64,000 bases of DNA from Dacryopinax spathularia (taxonomy: Eukaryota > Basidiomycota > Dacrymycetes > Dacrymycetales > Dacrymycetaceae): contig JBBPFI010000011.1 of the NCBI GenBank assembly GCA_037974965.1, forward strand, positions 434,001-498,000. Reading direction: 5' to 3'. The translations under genes and the position numbers were made by a program. Below the pieces are notes generated by a model. The model was not told where the DNA came from. It ran no database searches and saw only the letters and a program-made list of their open reading frames with translations. This document shows positions 37,092 to 51,500 of the stretch, piece after piece. Positions within the stretch are counted from its first letter, which is position 1. Each line of letters opens with the position of its first letter.

Positions 37092-40000
37092 CTACCAATC
37101 CCTAGTCCTCCTCCTCCCGCTCCCGCCCCTCGGCCTCCTCCTCTGCTGCCCGCCCTCTTCGCCCGGCGTACCGGGCCTCTCATCCCGCTCCCGTTCTCTC
37201 CTGTCCATACCTAGCGCGGAAGGAGGCCGAGGCGGAAGTCCGTGTAGCCGTTCGGCTAGAGCTGGCTTGGGGGATTGTACTGGCTCGGGCACAGGGCGGG
37301 AGAGGCGGTCGAGCAGGCTAAGGCTTGGGGCTGGTTTTTCGGGTGCCTGAGCAGGCTTGGGCGCGGGAGCGGGGGGTGGCGGTGAGGTTCGGATAGGACG
37401 GTCGACTGCCTGCGGTGCTGGGGAAGAAGGGCGGACATCGCGCGTCTCTTGCTGGGGCTTCGACTCCGCGCGAAGAGGTGGAGAGGCCTGCCTTATTGGT
37501 GCGGCGGCGGCGGGTGCCTCCACCGGCCGACCGTTCGCCGTTCCCGGGCTACGGCTGCTAGCAGCAACGACCCCACCACGCTGGATGATCGGCCTCCCAT
37601 CGCTCCTCTTTCCAGGCAGCGCTCCCGGTTCCGATACATCTTCATGTGACCTAGCGCGCGGATGGCCAGGCTCGTCCCGCCTGCTGGGCAAGGGTCTGTT
37701 GAGTTTCGGAGGCGCAGTGCGTGGTTGAGGTTGAGGTTGCTGTTCTTGCGGCGGAGCTTGGGGGATGTCTACGCGAAGGTCGGGGCGGCTGTCTTGTCTC
37801 TCCTGAGGTGGACGTGGAGGGGGAGGGGGAGGGCGGTCGTATCGCTCGCGTGGTTGGCTTCTGGGCGGCGGGCTACGGGGACGATGTGGTGGGGGAGGTA
37901 GGTCCCTTCTCTCGTCCCACTGTATGTCTCTCCTCTCCTCTCGAGGCGGGGGTCTTCTTTCGTCACGAGGTAGATCGTCCCGCCTATCATTGTCGAAAGG
38001 CGGTCCAGGCGGTCCAGTCGGGCGAGAAGGCCAGCCATTGTCGATCGGACGAAGGCCTGTTCGAGGGGGACGGTCGTCCAGAGCAGGAGCACGACGGGGC
38101 GGAGGCCCTTCGTCTCGTCTAAGATTGTCGAACTGAACGTCGTCTTGCCTACGATCGCCGAACCGTGCTTCAGGTAGCCTCTCTGCTCGGGGCTCAGGCA
38201 GTCTTTCCGCTCGGAGACGACTTGGCTCATCTCCACGCGGGTCGTTCGGCCTATCCGCACGGGCAGGCCAGCCGTTATCACTTGGACGACCACCGAGTGG
38301 GCTTGGTCTAGGACGATCAGCGGGTAGGTCACTTCTTGGAGGAGGCGCATCGTGGCGTTCCGGAGGCGGTGGTCCATAGCGTGCCCTCTCGTCGGAAGGC
38401 GCAGGTGGCCCACTCGCGCGGGCAGGCCAGCCACTATCGGAGGCACGCGGACCAGACGCACGAGGGGGACCACGAGGAATCTCACGGTCGCGCACATCGT
38501 TGCCAGGTCGATCCCATCGCTCAGGCGGAGCTGACCGAGGATCCTGCACGGGTTCCGTATTTGTCCGCAGCGGAGGTGCCGGACGATCCCGGCTATCGTC
38601 CGGGCGGCGAGGTCCTGTGGAGGGTTCGTCGTACCGTGGCGGCACACCATAGTCGCGCTGGACCGGTTCGTATCGGTCGTAGGGTCGTCGGTCATCGATT
38701 TTTTGCGCAGGCGGATTTTGCGGAGCCTCGGGTGCTCTTCCAGACCGCTCGCGCTCGGACGGTGCCGGACCATGTGGAGCATCTCGATCGACGGCGGGCG
38801 AACCGTGAGTTGCACGACGATCTCCATACGCCGCAGCGACTGCACTTGCTCCCTCTTTGGGTTGCGGGCCATCCTATAGTAGTGACCGTCAGGGGGAATT
38901 CAGAACCCAAGCTTGCATCACGCACATCACGTCGGTTTCTGGGCGCGGACGGCCCCGAAGGGCGATCAGGATAAGCGCTGTTGGATCGCTCCTGCTGAAG
39001 CATTCAGTAACGATGGGGATTTGCAAAAAGGACGACTCACAGAGTATGCAGCAGGGGTCGGCCCACTGGGGGTTGCTGTACGCATATCATCGCCTGCACG
39101 CACATCTTCTCCATAGTCTGGGCGATATGACGAGCCTTCCGTCACGACACCAAGACTTCGTGGGGGACTCCGTCCGCGAGGACGATCGAGGTAGTCTCGC
39201 CCGTTCGGGATCGGACGTCTATCAGCCCTGTCCCGTTCCGCGCGTCTGTCCTCAGGACCTCTGTCAGCCAATTCGGTACGCTGATCCCGCCGAGGGTATC
39301 TGGTTTCTGATGGACGATCAGGAGGAGGATACCTTGACGGGATTCTATCTTCCGCAGGCCTCAAGGCGTCTGCCGGACGAGCTTCACTATCCCGGTCATT
39401 ACGGTCAACTCGCTCAACTGGGGTTGGTGGTCCGTAGCGTGTTTCACTAGCCCGGTCATTACGGTCAACTCGCTCAACTGGGGTTGGCGGTCCGTAGCGT
39501 GAAGTGGGCTCTTCACGGACATAGGTCCTCGAGGCAGGCTCGGCCTCCGCTTTCGTATTCGTACCTTGACCCCAAACCCGAGGGGTGACAATCGGTTCTT
39601 GCCGTTCTTCGAACACACTTCGCCGCGGACGCACCGGAGGCAGCAAGGGTGATTCCCGCGGCCGTTCGGACCTACGCGAATCTCGAGCATCAGCTTGATG
39701 TTCTGGAGGCTGATATATGCGCTCGTCTCGCTCGGGAATCGAAGCTGACTGATTCTGCTGGGGTTCGCGCTGCTGAGGAGTGCGTGGTCGATTGACCGGG
39801 ATCGCATTGGATCCGGGGCTAGTGGGCAGTCTCTGAGCTCCTACCCTACGATCAGGCCCAGCTGGAGGACCCCCTTCGTTTCTGCGTTCATCCCGATGGG
39901 ACAGCGATCGCACGGCTTCTTGTCGGCCCAGTTCTGGCCGATCGACGGGTCGTGGAGGTTCGGTTCGGGTCCCTGAAATCGGAGAAGAAAGGCGGATGAG

Positions 40001-41678
40001 AGGAGGAACGATGGAAGTGGGGGAAAGGGCGAAGGAAGGGGAGAGGTACAAAGAAAAAGGGCCGATGATGAGCTTTTGTCCGCGACCGGGAGAAGGAGGA
40101 ACGACACCGGGTAGTCTTCAAGCAGACGCGTTGTCTCCTTAAAGACCACATTGTCGTGGCGAGGCAAGGCGGAGACGTACTTATCGGGGGTGGAGGCGAA
40201 CGGGCACGTTCAGCTCTGTACTCGTCCTTTGAATCCATCTTCAAAGAGGCGCGCACACCATCCATACTTGCACCGGCGTTTGTGCTTGCTGGCTGCCCTA
40301 CAGGATGCCCTATGGGCGACACGTCTCGGACGCGTTTTTGCCGTGGTTCAGGAAGGTCTGATTGCCCTCTTCTTGCTAAAGGGGAGGGAGAACGACCTCG
40401 CTTGTTAGCAGATCGAGACATAGGTGCCACCGGACCGATCTCAGGAAGCTGAACCTGAGCCGGCCGCCTTTCTGGGCTCCGCATCCTAAGGCGAGCACGA
40501 GGTGGTGGCGAAGCGGACCGTCTGCGTGGCGGGGGTGAGCGCTCCCGACTCGGGAGACCAAGGGCCCTAGCTGGAGGCGGGGACGGAGCACGACGGGGAG
40601 GAACGGGAGATATATCACGTCGAACAGGAGGCGGAGACCGGCGACGAGCAGGAGGAGAACCTCCCCGTCGCGAAGGAGGCGGAGGCGGGCCCCGAAGCAA
40701 GGGGGACCGAGGTCCCCGCCCCTCTGCGGTGGGTGGTGCGCGACCGCGAGGGGACAGGGGCCCACGTCGATGTGGAGAGGGAGAGCGGCCATGCCTCGGA
40801 GGCAGCTCTGTACTGCGAGGAGGTGAGTAATGATCTCCACCACGACGTCTTGCCGGAGGTCGACCGTTCTCTTGGGAAGGGGGGGCACCCGACTCCGCAC
40901 GTCGTGATCCCTCTCTTGTGTTCCGAGGAGGACTGTAGTGATCAGGTAGCTTGCGTACCATTGCAGAGTTATCCGCTCTTTCCGCGGTTTTCGTGACGGC
41001 CTTGCTTGGTGTCTCTGTGGGCAATTCCCATGAGCTCTCTTGTGTCACCGTGTTGTAGTAGTACGTTGTTCCGCGGCTTTTGGAAGTTCGCGTCTCCCAC
41101 CCTGAGGGAAGGGCCTGAGAGCGTTCGCCTCCCTGCGATGTTGTCTGTTCACGGCGAGCTTGGTCACCACCATATTGAGAGCTCCGTGCGATACCTTCAT
41201 GACTATGACTGCTGCCCTGTGGATCGAGAGGTTGGCGTGGGAGAGTCCCTGAACCAGACTGTAAAGGCGGCATGGTTTGAGAAGAGGACGTGCCAGTAGA
41301 TCCTGCAGCAGAGTTCGGATCCAGGGCCGTAGCCACACCAGAAGCATTCGGAGTAGAGCCCTCAGCGCAGTCATGCGAGGCGGAGAAACCGCGCTCTTGT
41401 AGCTCCGCCTTGCTATCTTGTTGGACCAGGCCGACCTTGCTCGCCATCCCATCCAGTTCACTATGCCCCATCTCCCCATTCCTATCATCCGCAAGCGTAG
41501 AAAGTTCCACGTTGGTAGTGGTGGACGACAAGCCTATGTCGCCACCGTCCGCACCACCACTGTCATGGTTGCTATATGCATGGGAGTCCGGCCCAGCGAA
41601 GTCGTCCAGCCTGTCGTCCTCTGGCGGAAGAGATATGATGTCGTCGCCATAGTCGACCTCATCGTACTCGTCGGCCAT
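37092..41678 (-). CDS. WW-domain Arg/Pro/Ser-rich protein, probable RNA-processing factor
   Basis: Three exons (41678-40181, 39972-39041, 38873-37092) sum to 1,403 aa. After an acidic N-terminus (MADEYDEVDYGDD) comes one WW domain, LPSGWETRTSKSRGTTYYYN continuing to SSWELP, with both tryptophans. The rest is low complexity: RRSPPP and RSPSP runs as in splicing factors, two 20-residue tandem repeats beginning YGPPTPVERVDRND, and three spaced copies of a DNGWPxRxxxP motif. WW domains bind proline-rich ligands and are typical of splicing or transcription-coupled factors, so a nuclear role is likely but not shown. The two introns are longer than usual (208 and 167 nt). The ATG at 41678 is the first in frame. 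Confidence 0.8.
39391..39510. repeat. 60-bp tandem duplication in the WW-domain gene
   Basis: Two head-to-tail copies at 39391-39450 and 39451-39510 with only a few mismatches, coding two copies of a 20-residue unit beginning YGPPTPVERVDRND. The length is a multiple of three, so the frame is kept. Confidence 0.9.
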
Positions 41679-42167
41679 GGTAGTGGCGCGCTGGCGGCGC
41701 TGATAAGGAGTAGAGGAGAGAGCGGCGATGAGGCGGCAAGTGGATGACTGCAAGAGAGGGATCTGGACGGGGTCTAATTTATGGTGGCGGAAGCATACTT
41801 CGCGTATCTTCTTGACCCGATTTCTACCTCATTTTACTGCCACGATGTTCCTTGCAACGCGACGCTCATATCTCCAGACGCGTTTTGTCTTGTAGAAAAC
41901 ACTTAGATGATATCGTCAATGATGAAGTATCAGAAATGTGGTTACGCGATGACATCTAACGCGTGCTATCATAGTCTGGACCGATGCGCGCAGTCCAATA
42001 GTTACTTGAAATTGTGGTAGTGGCGCTCCCGACAACTTCGGCGAGCGCGTCTATAGAACCGGCCATATATGAACTTTCGCCGAGATCATCACGTCCAGCA
42101 TATTGCCCTTGTCAACACACATTCATCCTTGGCCTGTGTGTAACCACATCATAGTCGGCAGGCAATC
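41679..42167. promoter_or_regulatory. Divergent promoter between WW-domain gene and UNC-50
   Basis: 489 bp between the two start codons. The composition is mixed, and no ORF or repeat is seen. Confidence 0.45.
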
Positions 42168-43320
42168 ATGCCGATGCTGCCCATATTGTCGTCTGGCTCG
42201 CGTGTGCTCACCGGAGGGGGTGACCCCAGCGGAGGATGGACACGGTTGCCGCCAATGGTCAGGCGTATGCTGAAGTTCCAACATATGGTGCGCACCATAC
42301 GGTCTCCTTGTCGCGTTTCCTGCTGACCTGCGGCCCTCACAGGACTTCGAACTGGCAATATGGCAAGTGACGTATCTCTGCATAGCGCCGCGCAAAGTGT
42401 CCGTGTCCTTCAATGCTCCTTTTCCGCGGAACCACAGCTAATGGCTCCTCAGCTATAAGCAAGTGTATTATCATAAACGTGCGCCGAATCCTCGTCTGGT
42501 CTCTATCATCCCAGCCTGACCAGAGATCCAGAAACACACAATACCTGGGCACGCAATGACCCTGCAATGCTCATATTGATCTCCGCTGCGCTCGCCTGTG
42601 AGTACGCTGCTTATGCCGTGTTGAACCACTAGATCTGATTTCCAACCACTTCAAGTAACGTCAGCGGCATGGTCTGTCGTATATTCACTGGGGCCGTTGG
42701 GCGGTGTACGACTTGCGTTGCTCATGATTTTCCGGGATTTCATCTTTACGGGGTTGATTATATGCACGCTGCTATGGTGCGCCCAATATTCTCCTCCTTC
42801 CTACTAACATCTCACTTACATGTCCTCAGGCTGTTGACAAATCGCTTGCTGAACCAAACTATACCCGGGACGGTCCAAACGGACCCGGGACGAGTGGAAT
42901 GGGCGTATGCGTTTGACGTCCACTGCAATGGCTTCGTTCCCGTATTCTTGCTGCTGTATCTGATACAGCTCGTCTTGGTTCCCATCATCACTCAAGATAG
43001 ATGGGTTTGCCTACTACTGGGCAACCTACTTTACCTCGTTGCGTAAGTTGTCTCTATACGACCATTGCGGTGTCACTGACCCAGCCGTTTCCAGCTTTAC
43101 CCAATACTTCTACATTACTTATCTGGGTTATAATGGTGCGCATAGTCGAAGACTTTTCCGAGATTTGCACCGTGCGCTGACACCGGATGCAGCTCTTCCA
43201 TTCCTGGTCCGAACAGAGGTTATCCTGCTTCCACTTATACCTATTCTCACTGGATTCATCGCTTCCCTTTTGGGCTTCAATGTAGCGAGGAAAGCCCTCA
43301 CACTGTATTTTGGCGCTTAA
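42168..43320 (+). CDS. GMH1: UNC-50/Gmh1 family Golgi membrane protein
   Basis: An inner-nuclear/Golgi membrane protein family; in animals it supports acetylcholine receptor trafficking and in yeast (Gmh1) it acts with Arf-GEFs. Eight exons (42168-42287, 42343-42398, 42453-42478, 42532-42597, 42665-42776, 42830-43042, 43095-43135, 43193-43320) sum to 253 aa. Landmarks are KFQHMDFELAIWQVTYLC, APRKV joined to YKQVYYHKQTHNTWARNDP across two introns, GRVEWAYAFDVHCNGFVP and YITYLGYNALPFL. About five hydrophobic helices are visible. Exon 3 is only 26 nt. Family conservation fixes all the junctions. Confidence 0.93.
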
Positions 43321-45206
43321 TATTATTGTCATTCTATCTACGCACATGTGATGTCACTACGAGCGAATACTGACGAGCAAGTCCACGTAGTAATTAGAGT
43401 AGGTGTCTATCGACAGGTGTCAGCCTGTGTCCACGGTACGGCGAAAAGGGAGAAGGTCAGCAAAGCCAGTGTTTTCCTTTCCCCATTCCTCCATCAGCTC
43501 GGAGCGAAACTCGGAATCAGCGGGCAAAACGCCCGCATCTTCACGCTCCTATCCGAAAGACAGGAGGAGATTCGACAACGAACAGGAGTAATGGTTATTC
43601 AACGAATGGATGAACTAAAGTTTCATCTGCAAAAAGGTAGACGTGATGAGAGCAACTTACATGAACCAGCTTCGAGGATACGTCAGAGCGGCGAGTAGAA
43701 CCTAGGAAGGACTGTTAGTACGTTTGCCACGAAGAGGATGAGATAGACGACGAAGATCAGAAGGTTTTTTGGTATTTTAAGCTGTCCACAAAGGGTATTG
43801 CCCTTATTCGGAAGCAGAACTGAATGAGAAATCATCATAAGACAACAGATGTGCAGTATGGGTTGAAACTGTCGCAGGAAATGAGATCTCACCTCTTGAG
43901 GACTGGTAGGTGTCGAGGAGCGACGCGGTCAAGACGAAGGATGAGGCGCGTTCAAAAATCGCTTGGTGAGGAAATCGAATGCCTCCGTTTCCGTTTACGG
44001 CACGTGCACCCTGAACGGAAGCTTTACTCGTCGCGCTTTTTCGCGAGCGTCCCGTCGCGGGTCTTTCGTTTCACTCCCTCCTGCGATGACCTCGACTTGT
44101 CGTGACTTTTCCGAAAAGTAATGCTGACGGTTGCCTGTCGGCTGTTGAAATATGCTGGCGGCTTCCTGTCAGCTGTCGAATTATGCTGACGCCATGACGG
44201 CGGAGGCTTGGCTTCTAAGATTGTGTGGTAAGTCGCTCTGCTTCCAGTTTCCCCTTACAAACCTTCTTTGATGATAACATCCCATTTTCGAGCGGGCGAC
44301 CGTCGGAATGAGCCATGCTCCAAACATGCATCACCAGCTGACCCTTCTTTTGGCAAACATGCTAGCATCGTCTGGACAAATTGCTGACTTTCGCTTTTAG
44401 ATGCGTACGACTATTGAATTGACTATATCTGGCCCCGTGCTCGTGTTTTCTGGAAGGACTCTTTGCTCAATTCCATCTACATGCTCACGCCTGCGCACAT
44501 GGCGTCGGCTGTATGTCGAAGATCGGCGAGGCCGGTTGACCCTCCGAAACTTGGCAAGCAACTCTAAACGGGGTGAGTTTCTGCATCCGCCTCAAAGTTT
44601 CTCGGATTCTCCCTTGATGAGTTATCATAAAATTGACAAGCATATGTCGGAATATAAATTGACGACAAACTTATTCATTCTGATGGATTTCACCTCCCTC
44701 TGGTTCACCACAGGACATCGTACTGACGCTCGCAACAGGCTTCTGTGACGGGATATGGCTTTCCCGGATGATTGCACCGCCAGCTGATGCCCTGCTTGCT
44801 CTTCCGGACCCAACCCCGTTCTCTACTCTCCTTCCCAACGAGTGCAGGTAGGAAACGCTATGGACTTTTGATAGAATAGCTGTTAATACCATCAGTTATC
44901 TCTTGCTATTTAACTGGAGTTGTTCGTGCATGTTTTGGCTGGTGTCCACCGTTTTAAGCTCTCCATTCCGCAAGTAGCGCTGTGGGGTCTGGCCGGAGGC
45001 AATCTCGTGGCGTTTGGGACATGCCTCGCGTGCCCCGCGGCCAAGGGATCCTGCGCCTTGCGTGTCCTTGCTGTTCCCTCTGCTCGCTTACTCCCCCTCT
45101 CCAAAATCCTCGAACCTTCCTATCAGCTCCCCCTCTTGTGTTTATTGTACAAACCGCTTCAAGACTGCATTCATTCATCAATCGCGCCCAATAATTGTAG
45201 ACGAGC
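43321..45206. other. Gene-poor interval with weak traces of a small minus-strand gene
   Basis: About 1.9 kb between UNC-50 and calcineurin. On the minus strand near 43840-43600 a short frame (KIPKNLLIF, then after a possible 50-nt intron with a TACTAAC branch site, VLLAALTYPRSWF) looks like part of a small membrane protein. I could not build a complete model and do not call it. A positively charged plus-strand frame at 43824-44105 is probably chance. The last 300 bp are the calcineurin upstream region, pyrimidine-rich near 45060-45130. Confidence 0.3.
44121..44193. repeat. 31-bp imperfect tandem repeat, 2.3 copies
   Basis: Copies at 44121-44151 and 44152-44182 begin ATGCTGACGG and ATGCTGGCGG and share the CCTGTC(G/A)GCTGT(T/C)GAA core. 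A third partial copy starts at 44183. It is noncoding and its role is unknown. Confidence 0.7.
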
Positions 45207-47570
<2,364 letters not shown>

Positions 47571-48590
47571 TCACGATGACACGACACGCCTTCGAAACCC
47601 TTATATACCTCGGATTGTAGTCTTCCACTCCCGCACGCCACATCTCTCTGTCTGGCTGATTCTTGTGAAACGGTCTGGGATTAGTGTATAATGAGCCATT
47701 ATGCCATACCCACTCATGTGTACTGCCTACATCGTTTGACAAAGTAGCAGCATATTTATGATTGACAAGCCCGAGCGCATACATTTGGAAGACCCAGGGA
47801 TGCACAGTTGCTACCCCTTGGTATGGTAATCTACTCTGTTGAACGATAAGATATGCCCGTAGATGCGCCTTGACGGCCCGCGAACCTGCAACGATGTCGC
47901 CTACCGATGTCTAGCGCAAACCAGCCGATCAAAATCGATGTTTGAGAACGTGAAATCGGAGATCCAGATTTGTTTCCGACCAACTGCGTCAAACCGGCTC
48001 GGATTACCCCGTCAAGTTCCTGCCTTTCCTGTCAGCTGCGTTGTGCAATTGTTTGCTCCTTACGGTTGACTTTCGTACTGGATGCTCACGGCGATAACAG
48101 GGGAACTTGCTCTATGCTCTATGTTGTCCTCGCTCTACGCGGAACAAAGGTCGTCCGCCCGGCTGGTCGGTCAAGCGCTGCCATGTACTCACGATGACGT
48201 TGTGAACTGCGAAGGAAGATGGTCCGGCTGATCATACGACATTCAGCATACACTTGGCCAAAGCAGAGCGGAGTGGAGTCAGCCCTATCCTAGTGTCCTC
48301 CGACAAGTCTCCGTCCCGATGGCCTCCACTTGATGCGCTGTTGTCTCCGAACTTCCTGCATGCTCAAGGTCTTCCGGAATACTTCGGTCATGGATTAGTC
48401 GGGAACGAGCCTTATATGGCATTCTGTCACCCTGGCCTGGTATATATGAAGAGGATGGAGTTTTGCAATTGTCGCCAGCTGGCACGGCCTATTCTTCTTG
48501 CGGCCCGAATTGCCGTTTGACGGGCTCTCTGTCGACCCATAAGACCGTCACGTCGGTATGCAAAGAATACGGTTAGGGCGCGTATCCTGA
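47571..48590. other. Intergenic region, calcineurin 3' flank and glucosidase promoter
   Basis: About 1 kb without a supportable gene. Frames here do not carry splice-consistent motifs. Confidence 0.45.
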
Positions 48591-51500
48591 TGTCTGTCCT
48601 CTCCGTCCTACTACTGGCAGTGCTCTGCCGTACTGCTCTCGCCGACATAGTGAGCGGAGTCCCTGATGCTGCTCCTCCGGGATTCGAGGAATGGATCTCT
48701 CCCATTGTGAGTGCCCTTTGAGATTCCCACGTTGTTCGCACTGAACCCGTATAAGGTTGTCCCAGCGAAGCCTGTCAGTGGCGACGGTCCCTGGGCATCG
48801 GCAGTGGCTCGTGCACGTGAACTTGTTTCCCAGCTCACCCTTGATGAGAAGATCAACATTACGACCGGAGCTGGTACGTTTATCGAAGCGCCGCCTGCTT
48901 ATGTCCTGTCCGCTAATACCAGTCTAGGCGGTAATTTGGCCTGTGTTGATGGCACTGGGGTAAGATGAGCAGTACTGCTCGTGGATGTCATCTCTTATCC
49001 CTGTAGTCCCTTCCGAGATTCAACTTCTCCGGATTCTGTCTGCAAGATAGTCCCCTGGGTGTCCGCGACACCGATTATGCGTCCGCATTGTACGTCCCTC
49101 CCCGATACATGCCTGACACAGGAGCTCACTCTAGTTCAAGCCCTGCTGGGATCAATGTAGCCGCCACCTGGGACAAGCAGCTCATGTATGACCGCGGCTT
49201 TGCTATGGGCGCCGAGCATAGGGGCAAAGGGGTTAATATGATTTTCGGACCGATGACCAATCTGTCAATCTGGGTTCCTTCAAACTCCCTTCGATGTCCG
49301 CTGATTACGCTTCAGGGGGCGTGTAGCAGCCGGAGGGCGGAATTGGGAAGGCTTCGGAGCTGATCCGTACCTTGCCGGCGTGGCTACGGCACAGACAGTT
49401 CTCGGCATTCAGGACAACAATGTGATTGCATGTGTCAAAGTAAGCTGTCCTCTCACGTTCTCTTCATCTCCTTACCTCGTTACTTAGCACTTGTGAGTTT
49501 TGTCGTCACTCACCGATCTAAGTCCTAATGGCGTAGTTACGGCAACGAGCAAGAGCACTTCCGCGGTGGCGGCAGCAGCTCTGAACAGATCTATAGCTCG
49601 AACATCGATGATCGTACTGCGCATGAGGTGAGTCGGTGCCTTTTGGTCGCGCAACGCCAAATTGACCCGTATAGCTCTATGTGAGTCGAAGGTCGATTCT
49701 GTCCGTATGATAGGAGTAACCTGGGGCAGATTTGGCCTTTCGCCGAGGGTATCAGAGCTGGCGCTGCCTCCATCATGTCGGTTGCCTTAATTTCACAGCC
49801 GATGCTGGCTAACGTCCATCTAACAGGTGCTCGTACAACAAGTAAGCCATATATTCCTTTTTGGCCTCCGGCTTGACATCAATGATCTTTTAGGGTCAAC
49901 CAGACGTGCGTCAGCTGCTGACATATGTCTCATCCACTCTCACCAAAGCAGCACTTCAGGCAGAACTGTCAGAATTCGAAACTCCTCAACGGCATCATCA
50001 AGGTTCGCCGGCCGCAAAAGCTGACGCTTTTCGGTTCTGAAATACATGAAAGGAAGAGCTAGACTTCCAAGGGTTTATTGTGAGCGACGCTGCTGCCGTC
50101 CGGAGTGGTGTGGATACGGCACTTGCTGGCCTAGACATGGTAAGGGGATCCTGCAGGATCGCCGCTACAGAGCTAACGTGCTCGTCTAGAACATGCAAGT
50201 TCCGTAAAGTTTCCGCTTCGCTGTCGACTAACCTTCGGTCAGCCCTGGCTTTTTCTACTTCGGAACCGGTCCATACAATGGTGGCGCCAGTCTTCCAAAT
50301 GAAGGTAACCCTGACAACACGACCTTTTCTTGGTGGGGGTCAAACCTCATCACGGCCATTAATAACGGGTCGGTACCGCTTTCGAGGGTGGACGATATGG
50401 TTCGTTCCCACTGTTCTACTGGCTACCACGACTTACCTTGGGTATGCGACAGGTTACTAGAGGTGCTTTTTGCCCTTCACTCTCCGTCGCATGCTCACAA
50501 TGATGAAGCCTTTGCGGCTTTGTTTTACACCGGCCAAGATTTGACCAGGACTCCGAACTTCAACTATCAGACCGAGGTATGTCGTCTTGCTGTCGGGCAG
50601 TTCCAGCAAGTAGTGACTTGTGGACAGAATACTTACCTCAATGGAGTTCTAGTTAATCAGCACGTCAATGTTATGGGAACGCACAATCAGCTGATCAGAG
50701 AGATCGGCGCTGCGTCAACCATCCTGCTGAAGAACACTGGTGTCCTACCCGTTGATGTCACCAAATATCGGTTCGATAACGATCCTTGATGAATGCTGAA
50801 CTGTGCTGACCACAACGCAGGCGTTATGGCATTTTCGGGTAGGGAACCTTCTCGAGAGTGGACATTTGATCTACAATCTTTTTCACAGCTCGGATGCCGG
50901 ACCCAACCCTCAAGGACCGAACAGTTGCGCCGAGTAGCTGCATTCTCTCTACTTTTCATGGCGGAAGCTCATGAACTTCCAGCCGTGGCTGCGATCAAGG
51001 TACACTGGCCATGGGCTGGGGATCCGGAACCGCCAACGTGAGTCCCTGATGGCGAGCAGTGAACGCTGCTGAATTACTCAGCTAGTTCCCGTACCTGATC
51101 GATCCCAACATGGCTATCACCTGGTATGTATACAATAATCGGCCGGATACTATGATCGAAAGTGTGCTGGACGACTACGACTATGCGTCGATCAATGCGG
51201 TGGCGAACCAAGCCGACATCTGTCTGGTCTTTGTAAATGCCGACAGCGGTGAAGAATACGTAAGTGCAACTTCCGGCGTCTCGTTACCGCTCTGAGGCGC
51301 AGTTAGATTACGGTGGATACCAATGAGGGGGACCGCAATAACCTCACGCTCTGGCATAGCGGGGAAGCTGTCATCAATGCTTCGACCTCCTATTGTTCAA
51401 ACACCATAGTCGTCGTTCATTCCGTTGGACCTGTTCTACTGGAAGAGTGGATCGACAATCCCAATGTCACTGCTGTGCTTTGGGCTGGCTTGCCGGGGCA

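Noticed and set aside
37769-38872. 367-aa minus-strand frame overlapping the third exon of the WW-domain gene
   Set aside because: The spliced WW frame continues the RxD/RPP repeats and sums to a multiple of three; this frame is its shifted shadow.
43403-43698. Plus-strand frame after UNC-50 as a gene
   Set aside because: No splice pattern or motif; the opposite strand has equally weak coding signs, so neither is called.
50687-51041. Apparent frameshift and stops in the GH3 gene suggesting a pseudogene
   Set aside because: Splicing at three short introns restores KYRRYGIFGSDAGPNPQG and DRGCDQGTLAMGWGSG without any frame break.
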